Positions 31,468 to 39,642 of a stretch of DNA of 41,190 nt are shown in pieces. Every line of letters starts with the position of its first letter. The first letter of the stretch is position 1. Source of the stretch: Bacillota bacterium. GTDB lineage: Bacteria > Bacillota > Clostridia > Oscillospirales > Acutalibacteraceae. The notes under the pieces were generated by a model. That model was not told the origin of the DNA, did no database searches, and saw nothing but the letters and a program-made list of their open reading frames with translations. The stretch spans positions 1 to 41,190 of the forward strand of contig JAQXFQ010000160.1 of the NCBI GenBank assembly GCA_029005175.1, read 5' to 3'. Position numbers and translations under genes: made by a program.

Positions 31468-31869
31468 TCAGTTTCCATAATCGCCGAAATCTCCGTCACC
31501 GTCGAGGATTTCAGTGCTGCGGAACTTGCGGCGTGTCTTTTCTTTCTCAACATTCTCCGAGAGAATCGCGCGGAATTCATTGACGTGCTTTATGTTTTTG
31601 ATAGTAAGCACAGGCATTGTCTTATCCTGAGAATGTACCTCAATTGTACCCAAACCGAATATTCTCTGACCGAGAGAACGCTTCACGCCCATATCCTGCA
31701 CTCTGTAAAGGAGAATTTCATCCTCGTTAGTGCTGAGAAATCCTGTTTTGTAAAGAAGCTTTTTCTCAGTAATGGTGTATGTTGTGAAAGAGAGCGGGAG
31801 AGCGAAAAACAAAACACGCTTGCGCTCCTTGATAAGCTCTACATCCTGCTCTATTTGTCTTTTTGCCAT
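31468..31869 (-). CDS. Bacterial PH domain protein (YdbT/DUF304-like)
   Basis: The 133-residue protein has a short hydrophobic stretch (VLFFALPLSF) and then the bacterial PH-like strand pattern: TTYTITEKKLLYKTGFLSTNEDEILLYRVQDM, where a basic strand precedes E-I-x-L-Y-R-V-x-D, and then GTIEVHSQDKTMPVLTIKNIKHVNEFRAIL. The family (PF03703/bPH_2) is membrane-associated with no fixed function. The C-terminal tail is acidic and Gly-rich (DGDGDFGDYGN). A G-rich ribosome site lies ahead of the ATG. Upstream of the lipoprotein gene. Confidence 0.8.
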   Translation of the reverse strand: MAKRQIEQDVELIKERKRVLFFALPLSFTTYTITEKKLLYKTGFLSTNEDEILLYRVQDMGVKRSLGQRIFGLGTIEVHSQDKTMPVLTIKNIKHVNEFRAILSENVEKEKTRRKFRSTEILDGDGDFGDYGN

Positions 31870-32042
31870 GGTAATTTACCCCCTGATTGATTTTTTATTT
31901 TTTTATTTATTCCGTATCACCGGATTGATTTAATTATAACATAATATATTCAAAATAACAACCGAAAAATGAATATTTTTTTACATATGGCAGCTATATT
32001 CAAATAATTAACTATAAATGAGCGGATATGTCAAATTTCACA
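31870..32042. other. AT-rich spacer upstream of the PH-domain gene
   Basis: No gene is seen. A solitary ACTATAAATGAGC (about 32010-32022) equals the end of the 128-bp element at 9633 and could be a broken copy of it. The MITE copy begins at 32043. Confidence 0.4.
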
Positions 32043-32295
32043 ATAAATCATAATTTATATTGGGTGTATCTGCGTAACGTCCACTTGAAAATCAAAGATT
32101 TTCTCGTTAGTTTTTTATTGGCTTCGCATGAGTACGTTTTTCTATTTTAGATTTTTCTTGCACTTTAGCTTTGTAGGGGCTTTGCCCCCACACCCCCACA
32201 ATGGGCGCTGCCCCTTGACCCCGCCAAGAGGGCCTGCCCCCTTGGATTCCCATTGTAGGTGTCCTATTTTAGTGCTACTGTAAATTATGATTTAT
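32043..32295. mobile_element. MITE-like element, copy 2 (supplies the mtaB stop codon)
   Basis: It is bounded by ATAAATCATAATTTAT (32043-32058) and TAAATTATGATTTAT (32281-32295), with the same GC-rich core as the other copies. The right terminal repeat contains the TAA of the leftward mtaB gene (32292-32294). Confidence 0.85.
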
Positions 32296-33575
32296 ATTAC
32301 TTTTTCGCACACAGCAAACCCGCCGTCCACTCCTATGACTCTGGCGGTGACTATCCGACCGCCTAAATCCTTGCCGCAGATTTTTGCGGGAGTGTAATTC
32401 TCGGTATATCCCTCAAAAACGCCGTCCTCAATCTCTCGCTCGGCGAGAATATTCACCGTTCTGCCTATCTGCGAGCGCAGAAATTCCTCGGCAGTGGCGG
32501 AGGTAGCCTCAATCATAATTTCACTGCGGAGGCTTTTCTCGTGCTCGTCCACCTGATTTGGCATACTGTCAGCGCGGGTGCCCTTGCGGCGTGAGTATGC
32601 AAACACATGCGCGCGCGCAAATTTAATCTCCTTTGCAAACTCCACCGACTGCCTAAATTCCTCCTCCGTTTCCCCCGCAAAGCCGACCATGATGTCGGTC
32701 GTAATTGAGGGGTTCTCAAAGGTCGCGCGTATCTTCTCACACACGCGGCGGAATTCGGCGGTGTCGTAGTGGCGGTTCATGCGCTTCAAAGTGGCGTCGC
32801 AGCCGCTCTGTATCGCAAGGTGGAACTGCGGACAGAATTTCGGCTCGGCAGCAAGTCCCTCAATCAATTCGTCAGAGGTGAGGTCAGGTTCGAGTGAGCC
32901 GAGACGCACACGCTCGATTCCATCGGCTGATGCCGCCGCCCTGACAGCCTCAAGTAAATCTGTGCCTATGTCACTGCCGTAAGCCGAGAGATTTATTCCC
33001 ACCAGCACGACCTCGCGGTAATGCTTACCTATGCGCTGTGACTCCGCGCGTATTTCCTCCGGCGAACGGCTGCGCACACGCCCACGTGCATAGGGAATTA
33101 TGCAGTAGGAGCAGAAGCGGTTGCAGCCGTCCTCGATTTTTATATAGGCGCGGGTGCGTTCATTCATGCCGCTGATTGACGATTCGCTGCCGTACTCCCT
33201 GCCGTGCGGCGTTATGTCGATAATTCGCTGATGTGTGCTCATGAATTTTTCTATGTATTCCGGCAATCTGCTGCGGTTAGAATTGCCGATGACAATATCC
33301 GCTTCCTCGATAGACTCGCACGCCTCAGGGAATGCCTGCGGCATGCAGCCGGTGAGAACCATCACTGCGTCGGGATTTTCTCGGCGGGCGCGGCGGACTG
33401 TCTGGCGAACCTTTTTATCGCTCGTGCCGGTAACGGTGCAGCTGTTGACTATGAACACATCTGCCTGCTCGCCGTCCGAAACAGGCTCAAATCCGTGGGC
33501 GCAGAGCATGTCCATCATAACCTGCGATTCATATTGATTAACCTTGCAGCCAAGGGTAGCTATTCCTGCTTTCAA
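32292..33575 (-). CDS. mtaB: tRNA (t6A37) methylthiotransferase MtaB
   Basis: MtaB adds a methylthio group to t6A37 of ANN-decoding tRNAs. The 427-residue protein has the UPF0004 domain with three cluster cysteines (Cys10 in TLGCKVNQYES, Cys46 in NSCTVT, Cys77 in TGCMPQ), the radical-SAM C-x3-C-x2-C at Cys151, Cys155 and Cys158 (CNRFCSYC) and a short TRAM-like end. TLGCKVN and GCNRFCSYCIIPYARG are typical of MtaB rather than MiaB. It starts 33 nt after the ABC-F gene and is co-directional, so probably one operon. The last two codons and stop come from the MITE. Confidence 0.93.
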   Translation of the reverse strand: MKAGIATLGCKVNQYESQVMMDMLCAHGFEPVSDGEQADVFIVNSCTVTGTSDKKVRQTVRRARRENPDAVMVLTGCMPQAFPEACESIEEADIVIGNSNRSRLPEYIEKFMSTHQRIIDITPHGREYGSESSISGMNERTRAYIKIEDGCNRFCSYCIIPYARGRVRSRSPEEIRAESQRIGKHYREVVLVGINLSAYGSDIGTDLLEAVRAAASADGIERVRLGSLEPDLTSDELIEGLAAEPKFCPQFHLAIQSGCDATLKRMNRHYDTAEFRRVCEKIRATFENPSITTDIMVGFAGETEEEFRQSVEFAKEIKFARAHVFAYSRRKGTRADSMPNQVDEHEKSLRSEIMIEATSATAEEFLRSQIGRTVNILAEREIEDGVFEGYTENYTPAKICGKDLGGRIVTARVIGVDGGFAVCEKVI

Positions 33576-33608
33576 AAAAATTTCTCCTCCGTAATAATTT
33601 ATAATTTA

Positions 33609-35519
33609 TCAATCATACAATTCGTCCAACAGCGCATACAGTTCGTCGATTTTCGCCTGTATTTCGGCGGCTTGATTGGTCATCTCCATGATTTTTGTGT
33701 AGTCTGAACTGAACTCGGGAAGCGTCATTTTCTCGTTCAACTCGGCAAGCTCGTTTTCCAGCCGTTCAATGTCGCTCTCGGCGTTTTCTATCTGCTTTTT
33801 GCGCTTGCGCTCGGCGGCGGCTTCCTCCTTGCGCTGCTTATAATCGTTGACGCGCTTTTGTTTTTCCGTATTCACCGCAGCTATAGCGTTTCCCGCAGTA
33901 TCCTCCGCAGTCAGCGAGGCGCGCGCGGCGGTCAGGTCGTCGTAATTGCCTATGTACTCGGTAACGGTGTTGTTTTCCATATAATAAATGCGGTCGGCGA
34001 GGCGGTTTATGAAATATCTGTCGTGCGACACCATGAAAATCGTGCCCTCGTAGCAGGTGAGCGCCATTTCCAGAGCCTCGCGCGAAATAATGTCAAGGTG
34101 GTTGGTGGGCTCGTCCAAAAGCAGCAGGTTGCAGCGCGACAGCATTAATTTGAGTATCGCAATTCGTGCGCGCTCGCCACCGCTGAGGTCGGATATATTT
34201 TTGAACACATCGTCGCCCTTAAAGAGAAACGCCGCCAGACTTGAGCGCACCTCAGTTTCAGTCATGCGCGGGTATTCGTCCCATACCTCGTACAGCACCG
34301 TCTTGCCGTTGTGCAGTGATTCCTGCGTCTGGTCGTAATAGCCTATATCGACATTGGAGCCGAGCGTGATATATCCGCAGCTTCCGCCCAGCTTGGAGCA
34401 GAGCATCTTGAAAAGCGTCGTTTTGCCGCAGCCGTTTGCGCCCAGCAGAAAAACTCGTTCGCCCTTTTTGATGTCTATATTTACATCGCGGAAAATCTCT
34501 TTAGAACCATATGAAAATGCCAGATTTGTACCCTTTAGCACATCATTGCCGCTCTCGCTGCGCACGGGGAAATTAAAGCTGAAATCCTCGGGCAGTCTGT
34601 CCACAGCGACAAGAGTTTTTTTCAGACGCTCTATCTGCTTCAGCTTGCTCTCGGCAGTCTTGATATTTTTCTCGCGGTTCCAACGCCGCTGCTGCTCGAC
34701 AATTCCCTCAATGCGTTTTATCTCCCGCTGTGTATTTTCAAAATGACGAATGGCAATCTCCCTATTTTCAGCCTTCTTATCAATATAATAGCTGTAATTT
34801 CCGCCGTACATTGTGAGCTTGCAGTTTTCCAGTTCAAATGTCTTGTTGGTCACGCGGTCGAGGAAATAGCGGTCATGCGATATGACTATATACGCACCTC
34901 GAAACGAACGCAGGAAATCCTCCAGCCACTCCACCGAGGCAATGTCAAGGTGGTTTGTCGGTTCGTCCAGCAGCAGCAAATTCGCTCCCGACAGCAGCAT
35001 CTTGCAAAGCTGCACCTTGGAACGCTGTCCGCCGCTGAGGGTATAAACGCCCTGAGATAGCTGATCCTCTCTGAATCCCAATCCCAGCAAAGCCGACCGC
35101 GCGCGGCTTTTGTAGGTCAGACCGCCGCGATTGTTATATTCCTCGGTGAGCCTGTGCTGCTCCTCTATCAATTCGTCAATATTGCCCTCACCGCGTGAAA
35201 TCATGGCATTTATTTCACTCAGCCGCTTGTCAATATCCTTTAAATCGTCAAATACTGTGAGCAGCTCGTCATATACGCTCCTGCTTCCGCTGACTGCAAA
35301 CTGCTCTACATAACCGACACGCGTCAGCTTGCTTTTGGCGCAGCTTCCCGTGTCAGACGAATATTCACCCGTCAGCACCTTGAAAAGGCTGGTTTTGCCG
35401 CAGCCGTTGACCCCTACAAGTCCGATGCGGTCGTGCTCGTCTATCAAAAAATTAACATCGCTAAATATATTTCGCGCGCCGAACGACAGTTCAAGCCCCG
35501 CAACATTCATCAGCGTCAT
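33609..35519 (-). CDS. ABC-F family ATP-binding protein
   Basis: ABC-F proteins act on the ribosome. The 636-residue product has two ATPase domains: Walker A GVNGCGKTS and GANGCGKTT, signatures LSGGQRSK and LSGGERAR, and two copies of LLLLDEPTNHLD. An interdomain linker rich in Arg/Lys (VEQQRRWNREKNIKTAESKLKQ) is the P-site tRNA interaction motif, and a C-terminal coiled coil (about 540-636) follows. No membrane segment, as expected. The ATG at 35519 has GAGG about 10 nt upstream and gives a normal N-terminus (MTLMNVAGLELSFG). The role may be translation rescue or housekeeping, and resistance cannot be told. Confidence 0.92.
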   Translation of the reverse strand: MTLMNVAGLELSFGARNIFSDVNFLIDEHDRIGLVGVNGCGKTSLFKVLTGEYSSDTGSCAKSKLTRVGYVEQFAVSGSRSVYDELLTVFDDLKDIDKRLSEINAMISRGEGNIDELIEEQHRLTEEYNNRGGLTYKSRARSALLGLGFREDQLSQGVYTLSGGQRSKVQLCKMLLSGANLLLLDEPTNHLDIASVEWLEDFLRSFRGAYIVISHDRYFLDRVTNKTFELENCKLTMYGGNYSYYIDKKAENREIAIRHFENTQREIKRIEGIVEQQRRWNREKNIKTAESKLKQIERLKKTLVAVDRLPEDFSFNFPVRSESGNDVLKGTNLAFSYGSKEIFRDVNIDIKKGERVFLLGANGCGKTTLFKMLCSKLGGSCGYITLGSNVDIGYYDQTQESLHNGKTVLYEVWDEYPRMTETEVRSSLAAFLFKGDDVFKNISDLSGGERARIAILKLMLSRCNLLLLDEPTNHLDIISREALEMALTCYEGTIFMVSHDRYFINRLADRIYYMENNTVTEYIGNYDDLTAARASLTAEDTAGNAIAAVNTEKQKRVNDYKQRKEEAAAERKRKKQIENAESDIERLENELAELNEKMTLPEFSSDYTKIMEMTNQAAEIQAKIDELYALLDELYD

Positions 35520-35826
35520 AATCAAATCATCCTCATCAAAAAATCTGTCAACTATTATACCAAATATGCACGGTATATTCAAGCCGCAATTTTTAGATAT
35601 AAATTCTTAAGCAAAAATAAAAGCGAAAATTCGTGTGCACAAAAAATTTAAAAATCAACGCTGCACCGGTCGGCAAGCGATGATATGCTATTTTTTATAG
35701 TACGTAAGGAAATGCTTAATAAGTCGATTCAGACCATGCTCAGTAACGGATTTTCACGTGGTCGAATCCACGGCAAAGCCTAACAATCAGAATGATCGTT
35801 TAATCAGCGTATCCTTAATAATTATA
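35520..35826. other. Intergenic region before lysK, no T-box found
   Basis: No gene or convincing RNA motif. A small stem (CGTGG/CCACG round TCGAAT, about 35757-35772) resembles a tRNA T-arm with a shortened loop, but no acceptor or anticodon arms match. I looked for the T-box AGGGUGGNACC motif without success. Confidence 0.45.
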
Positions 35827-35855
35827 TTGACATTTGTTCGGTTTTACAGTAAAAT
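35827..35855 (+). promoter_or_regulatory. Promoter of lysK
   Basis: TTGACA (35827-35832), a 17-bp spacer, then TAAAAT (35850-35855). Confidence 0.85.
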
Positions 35856-35927
35856 ATATTACAAAAACAAAATGTGATAATTGTGTAATTCAACGCATGA
35901 TTTCACAATTAGGAGATGTACAAAAAA

Positions 35928-37949
35928 ATGCATTGGTCAGAAGAAATAGCACAGCGCATAATTGACCGCAATCCCGATAAGGAAGAATACGTTTGTGCTG
36001 CGGGTATCAGCCCGTCAGGTTCTATACATATAGGTAACTTCCGCGACATCGCAACCAGCTACTTCGTTGTGCGCGCGCTCAGAGCTAAGGGTAAAAAGGC
36101 AAAGCTGCTTTTTTCATGGGATGAGTTTGACCGCCTGAGAAAGGTGCCCGTGAATGTCGCCAAGGTTGACAGCGACATGGAAAAATACATCGGCATGCCC
36201 TACGTCGACGTCAAGAACCCTTTCCCTGAGTCTGACTCAAAAACCTACGCCGATTATTTCGAGAAAGAATTTATGGATTCCATCGAGAAATTCGGCATTG
36301 ATATGGATTACCGCTATCAGTCTGAGATGTACCGCTCGGGCAAATATACCGAATACATCATTCACGCCCTCAAGCACAGAGGCGAGATTTTCGATATTCT
36401 CGACAGCCACCGTACTCAGGACGCTCAGGAGGGCGAACGTGAGGCATATTTCCCCGTCGGCATCTATTGCAGCGAGTGCGGCAAGGATACAACTAAGATA
36501 GTTTCCTTTGACGAAGAAACCATGACCGCCGAATACGAGTGCCAGTGCGGTCATCACGGCACATTCAACTTCAACACCGACCACAACTGCAAGCTTGCGT
36601 GGAAGATCGACTGGCCTATGCGCTGGATGTATGAGGGCGTTGACTTTGAACCGGGCGGAAAGGATCACGCCACAGTCAACGGCAGCTACGACACCAGCAA
36701 GGAGATCTCAAAGGCTATATTCGACTACGAGCCGCCTATTTTCCAGGGCTACGAGTTTATCGGCATAAAGGGTACTACCGGCAAGATGTCAGGTTCTTCC
36801 GGTCTGAACCTCACTCCCGAGGCTCTGCTGAAAATTTATCAGCCCGAGGTCATTCTCTGGCTTTATTCCAAGACCGAGCCGCTCAAGGCTTTTGACTTCT
36901 GCTTTGACGACGGCATCCTGCGCCAGTATTTTGAATTTGACAAGATGTACAACGCCGTTCAGGACGGCACGGCGGACGATTATGTCAAGTCTATCATGTA
37001 CAACACCACCATCAGAGACCGCAAGCTTGAAACCGTTCCAATGGGTCTGCTGGTTCAGCTCGGTTCTGTCGTTGACTTTAATATTCCCATGCTCGAAACC
37101 GTATTTGAGAAAATCGGCACGCCCTACAAGTACGAGCAATTCGCCGACCGCCTCGACCGCGCTAAGTATTGGCTTGAGCAGTGCGCTCCCGACCAGATGA
37201 ACAAGCTTCGCGTCACACGCAACTTTGATGTTTACAACACCCTCTCAGACGAGGAGAAGAAAGAAATCGAGCTGCTGCACGCTTACATCGAAAAGGGCGG
37301 CTACACTCTTGATGAACTGAACACCGAGCTTTACGACATTCCCAAGCAGGTTTACGACGTCAGCGCAATCACCGACAAGGAGCTTAAAAAGCTTCAGGGC
37401 GCGTTCTTTAAGGACGTTTACAAGCTGCTCATCAACAAGGAAAAGGGTCCGCGTCTTTACCTCTTCCTCTTCGCAATCAATCCCGAGCGTTACATCAAGC
37501 TGCTCGACTTCTCATATCCCCAGACAGAAGAAGAAATTGAGCTTGATAAGCCTGTGGAGGAAGTCGTTGCGGAAGCTCCCGCAAGAGTTTACGGCGATCC
37601 CGACCCTGTCGAGCCTGTCAAGGACGAAATCGACATTGACACCTTCGGCAAAATCGATCTGCGCGTTTGCAAGATCGTAAAGTGTCAGGAGATCCGCAAG
37701 TCGGCTAACTGTCTGAAGCTCACACTCTTTGACGGCATCAAGGAGCGCGTTATCGTTTCCAGCATCAAGCACGACTACACCCCCGAACAGCTTATCGGCA
37801 AGAAGATTATCGTTGTGGCAAATCTCGCACCCGCACGATTCTCCGGCGTTCAGAGCAACGGCATGCTGCTAGCCGCCACCAACAACGCATGCGGCTGTCA
37901 GGTGATTTCCGTTGACGACATCGTTCCCGAGGGCACTGCAATAAAGTAA
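35928..37949 (+). CDS. lysK: Class I lysyl-tRNA synthetase fused to a C-terminal tRNA-binding domain
   Basis: The 673-residue protein is a class I LysRS: HIGN at 34-37 (SGSIHIGN), the KMSKS equivalent KMSGS at 286-290, and a zinc-type cluster (Cys181, Cys184, Cys205, Cys207). Class I LysRS occurs in archaea and some bacteria, instead of the class II enzyme. Residues about 568-673 add an EMAP II/Arc1p-like tRNA-binding domain (FGKIDLRVCKIV, then KLTLFDG, RFSGVQSNGMLLAA), as found at the end of MetRS, joined by an acidic/Ala-Pro linker. The ATG at 35928 is chosen because the upstream one (35916) abuts AGGAG. High use of GAG/AAG/CTC codons suggests strong expression. Confidence 0.95.
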   Translation: MHWSEEIAQRIIDRNPDKEEYVCAAGISPSGSIHIGNFRDIATSYFVVRALRAKGKKAKLLFSWDEFDRLRKVPVNVAKVDSDMEKYIGMPYVDVKNPFPESDSKTYADYFEKEFMDSIEKFGIDMDYRYQSEMYRSGKYTEYIIHALKHRGEIFDILDSHRTQDAQEGEREAYFPVGIYCSECGKDTTKIVSFDEETMTAEYECQCGHHGTFNFNTDHNCKLAWKIDWPMRWMYEGVDFEPGGKDHATVNGSYDTSKEISKAIFDYEPPIFQGYEFIGIKGTTGKMSGSSGLNLTPEALLKIYQPEVILWLYSKTEPLKAFDFCFDDGILRQYFEFDKMYNAVQDGTADDYVKSIMYNTTIRDRKLETVPMGLLVQLGSVVDFNIPMLETVFEKIGTPYKYEQFADRLDRAKYWLEQCAPDQMNKLRVTRNFDVYNTLSDEEKKEIELLHAYIEKGGYTLDELNTELYDIPKQVYDVSAITDKELKKLQGAFFKDVYKLLINKEKGPRLYLFLFAINPERYIKLLDFSYPQTEEEIELDKPVEEVVAEAPARVYGDPDPVEPVKDEIDIDTFGKIDLRVCKIVKCQEIRKSANCLKLTLFDGIKERVIVSSIKHDYTPEQLIGKKIIVVANLAPARFSGVQSNGMLLAATNNACGCQVISVDDIVPEGTAIK

Positions 37950-37968
37950 AAATTTTTAATCGAAAATT

Positions 37969-38005
37969 AAAAAGGAAGAGCGTTTTTGGAGCGTTCTTCC
38001 TTTTT
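37969..38005 (+). terminator. Intrinsic terminator of lysK
   Basis: AAAAAGGAAGAGCG pairs with GCGTTCTTCCTTTTT around a short loop, then a T-run on the plus strand. Confidence 0.85.
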
Positions 38006-38009
38006 CTTG

Positions 38010-38038
38010 TTGAAATTTAGCTGATTTCCCACTATAAT
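38010..38038 (+). promoter_or_regulatory. Promoter of the TIR-Sel1 gene
   Basis: TTGAAA (38010-38015), a 17-bp spacer, then TATAAT (38033-38038), 39 bp before the ATG. Confidence 0.8.
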
Positions 38039-38076
38039 TGTACTATAAGAATTTTTTCAGAGGGAGTGCATGGCAA

Positions 38077-38796
38077 ATGGCAGCGGATTTCGGATTTTTT
38101 CCGTCAAATGAGAACGGCGCATATTTTATCAGTTACAACAGCGAGGACAGCGACAGAGTTGGTGCAATCGCCCGCGACCTGCATGCGCAGGGTCTGCCGA
38201 TGTGGTACGACTACGGTTTAGAATACGGCGCAGAATGGGAGCGCCAGATTGCCGCGCACATCAGAAGCTGCAAGGCTGTGATAATGTTTATCACAAAGGG
38301 CTTATTTTTAAGAGAAACACGCTCGTATGTATATAAGGAATACCGTATGGCAAAAATGTGCGATAAAAAAGTCTATGTGGTGATGATGGATAAGATTTCG
38401 GGTAAAGACGTGCCTGAGGATTTATGGGGCTGGTGGATTGACCTCACTGACCTTCACTGCATTATGGAGCCAACAGCACAGAGAATACTGCGCGCTGTCG
38501 GATTCACCTCACGAACTTACACTCCCCAAAGCTTCACAGAAGAAATGGGAGCGGAAGATTTATGGGAAAAGGGCTGCGACTATTACTGTGAAGGAAATTA
38601 CGTTGAAGCTGCCGAATGTTACCGAATCGCGGCTGAAGACGGGCATCCCGACGCGCAATATTGTCTCGGACTTTGCTATCGCGACGGTGAGGGTGTACCG
38701 CAAAACTACGCCGAAGCTGTCAGATATTGCAGAATGGCGGCCGAACAGGGGCTTGAAGAAGCCAAAGAAACCTTGAAGAAACTTTATGCGAAATAA
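38077..38796 (+). CDS. TIR domain protein with Sel1-like repeats
   Basis: The 239-residue protein has an N-terminal TIR domain (about 14-130): AYFISYNSEDSDRVGAIARDL, GLPMWYDYGLEYGAEWERQI, then CKAVIMFITKG and SYVYKEYRMAK, whose Glu88 is in the position of the catalytic Glu of TIR NADases. Two Sel1/TPR-like repeats follow (about 159-227: GNYVEAAECYRIAAEDGHPDA, NYAEAVRYCRMAAEQGL), usually a protein-binding scaffold. It is probably cytoplasmic. Bacterial TIR proteins often cleave NAD or act as defence effectors, which is suggested but not shown here. The ATG at 38077 follows GAGGGAG by 10 nt. Single gene with its own promoter. Confidence 0.88.
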   Translation: MAADFGFFPSNENGAYFISYNSEDSDRVGAIARDLHAQGLPMWYDYGLEYGAEWERQIAAHIRSCKAVIMFITKGLFLRETRSYVYKEYRMAKMCDKKVYVVMMDKISGKDVPEDLWGWWIDLTDLHCIMEPTAQRILRAVGFTSRTYTPQSFTEEMGAEDLWEKGCDYYCEGNYVEAAECYRIAAEDGHPDAQYCLGLCYRDGEGVPQNYAEAVRYCRMAAEQGLEEAKETLKKLYAK

Positions 38797-38844
38797 TATC
38801 TAAAGAACGTCGCTCTTGCCGAATTTGGTGAGAACGGCGTTGTT

Positions 38845-39489
38845 TCATTGTGGGTCAATAAATCTGAATTTCCTACCCTTTGACCACAGTATTTGCTCCC
38901 GCTTCATGCTGCGTATCTCGCGCATCAGGCTGCTGCGGTCTACATTCAGATAATCCGCCAGTTCTGAGAGCGACAGAGCTATCGTGAATTCCTCATATCC
39001 GCCGCCTGAATTAGCCGCCTGCAAATAGGTAAGCAGCTTGCGGCGAACCGACCTTTGAGTTAAAATCGAAATACGCATAGAGAGCGTCTGCACTTTCTCC
39101 GCCATTATGCCGCAGAAATTATCCAACAGGCGGCAGTGGTATTCACATACGTTAGCGCAGGGGCGTATTATTTTATAATAATCAAGCGAACAGACCTCCG
39201 TGCGCTGAGTTGCTTTGACAATGTACTGCACATTGTTAATCGGAAAACAAAACATCTCGCCGAACACATCGTTCTCCGCAAGATTTTCCAGCAGGCTGTA
39301 ATTTCCGTCTTCGTCAATACATGAAATCTGAGCTGCGCCGCTTTGAATTATATATACACTCTTTCCGTTATCGGAGTATGAGAGTATAATTTCATCTTCC
39401 TCATATATTTTCTTCTTCATGCCGAAGCACTCGGCTATTTTCTCGCATCCCTCTGAATCAATACCGCTGAACAGGTTTATTTTGTCCAA
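38845..39489 (-). CDS. Crp/Fnr family transcriptional regulator
   Basis: The 214-residue protein has a cyclic-nucleotide-like sensor barrel (about 1-120), a dimer helix and a C-terminal winged HTH (about 165-205: LSLSELADYLNVDRSSLMREIRSM). It has Cys10-type cysteines in the N-terminal region (GCEKIAECF), but no FNR C-x2-C-x5-C cluster. A TTG start is supported by GAGGAGAG 8 nt upstream. It is divergent from fprA, and a perfect 7-2-7 palindrome (39528-39543) lies between them, so it probably controls fprA and itself. Confidence 0.9.
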   Translation of the reverse strand: MDKINLFSGIDSEGCEKIAECFGMKKKIYEEDEIILSYSDNGKSVYIIQSGAAQISCIDEDGNYSLLENLAENDVFGEMFCFPINNVQYIVKATQRTEVCSLDYYKIIRPCANVCEYHCRLLDNFCGIMAEKVQTLSMRISILTQRSVRRKLLTYLQAANSGGGYEEFTIALSLSELADYLNVDRSSLMREIRSMKREQILWSKGRKFRFIDPQ

Positions 39490-39527
39490 TAAATTCTCTC
39501 CTCAAAATAAAATTCTCACCTTTTAAA

Positions 39528-39543
39528 TGTGGTAAATACCACA
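39528..39543. promoter_or_regulatory. Crp/Fnr-type operator
   Basis: TGTGGTA-AA-TACCACA is a perfect inverted repeat with a 2-bp spacer, in the TGTG...CACA half-site form of Crp/Fnr sites. Its centre (39535.5) is about 41.5 bp before the predicted fprA transcription start. Confidence 0.75.
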
Positions 39544-39564
39544 GTACATATAAACTGTTAATAG

Positions 39565-39570
39565 TATAAT
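39565..39570 (+). promoter_or_regulatory. -10 box of fprA promoter
   Basis: TATAAT at 39565-39570 has no good -35 hexamer 17 bp upstream, as expected for an activator-dependent (class II) promoter. The Crp/Fnr site overlaps the -35 position. Confidence 0.65.
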
Positions 39571-39642
39571 ACAATAAACTGTATATTTCAATATATGAAA
39601 ATACAAAATATATTTATTATTTATGGCAAGGAATGATTTAAA

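Noticed and set aside
35640-35927. T-box or tRNA-like element upstream of lysK
   Set aside because: No T-box AGGGUGGNACC bulge or specifier stem was found. The T-arm-like stem has a six-base loop and no other tRNA arms.
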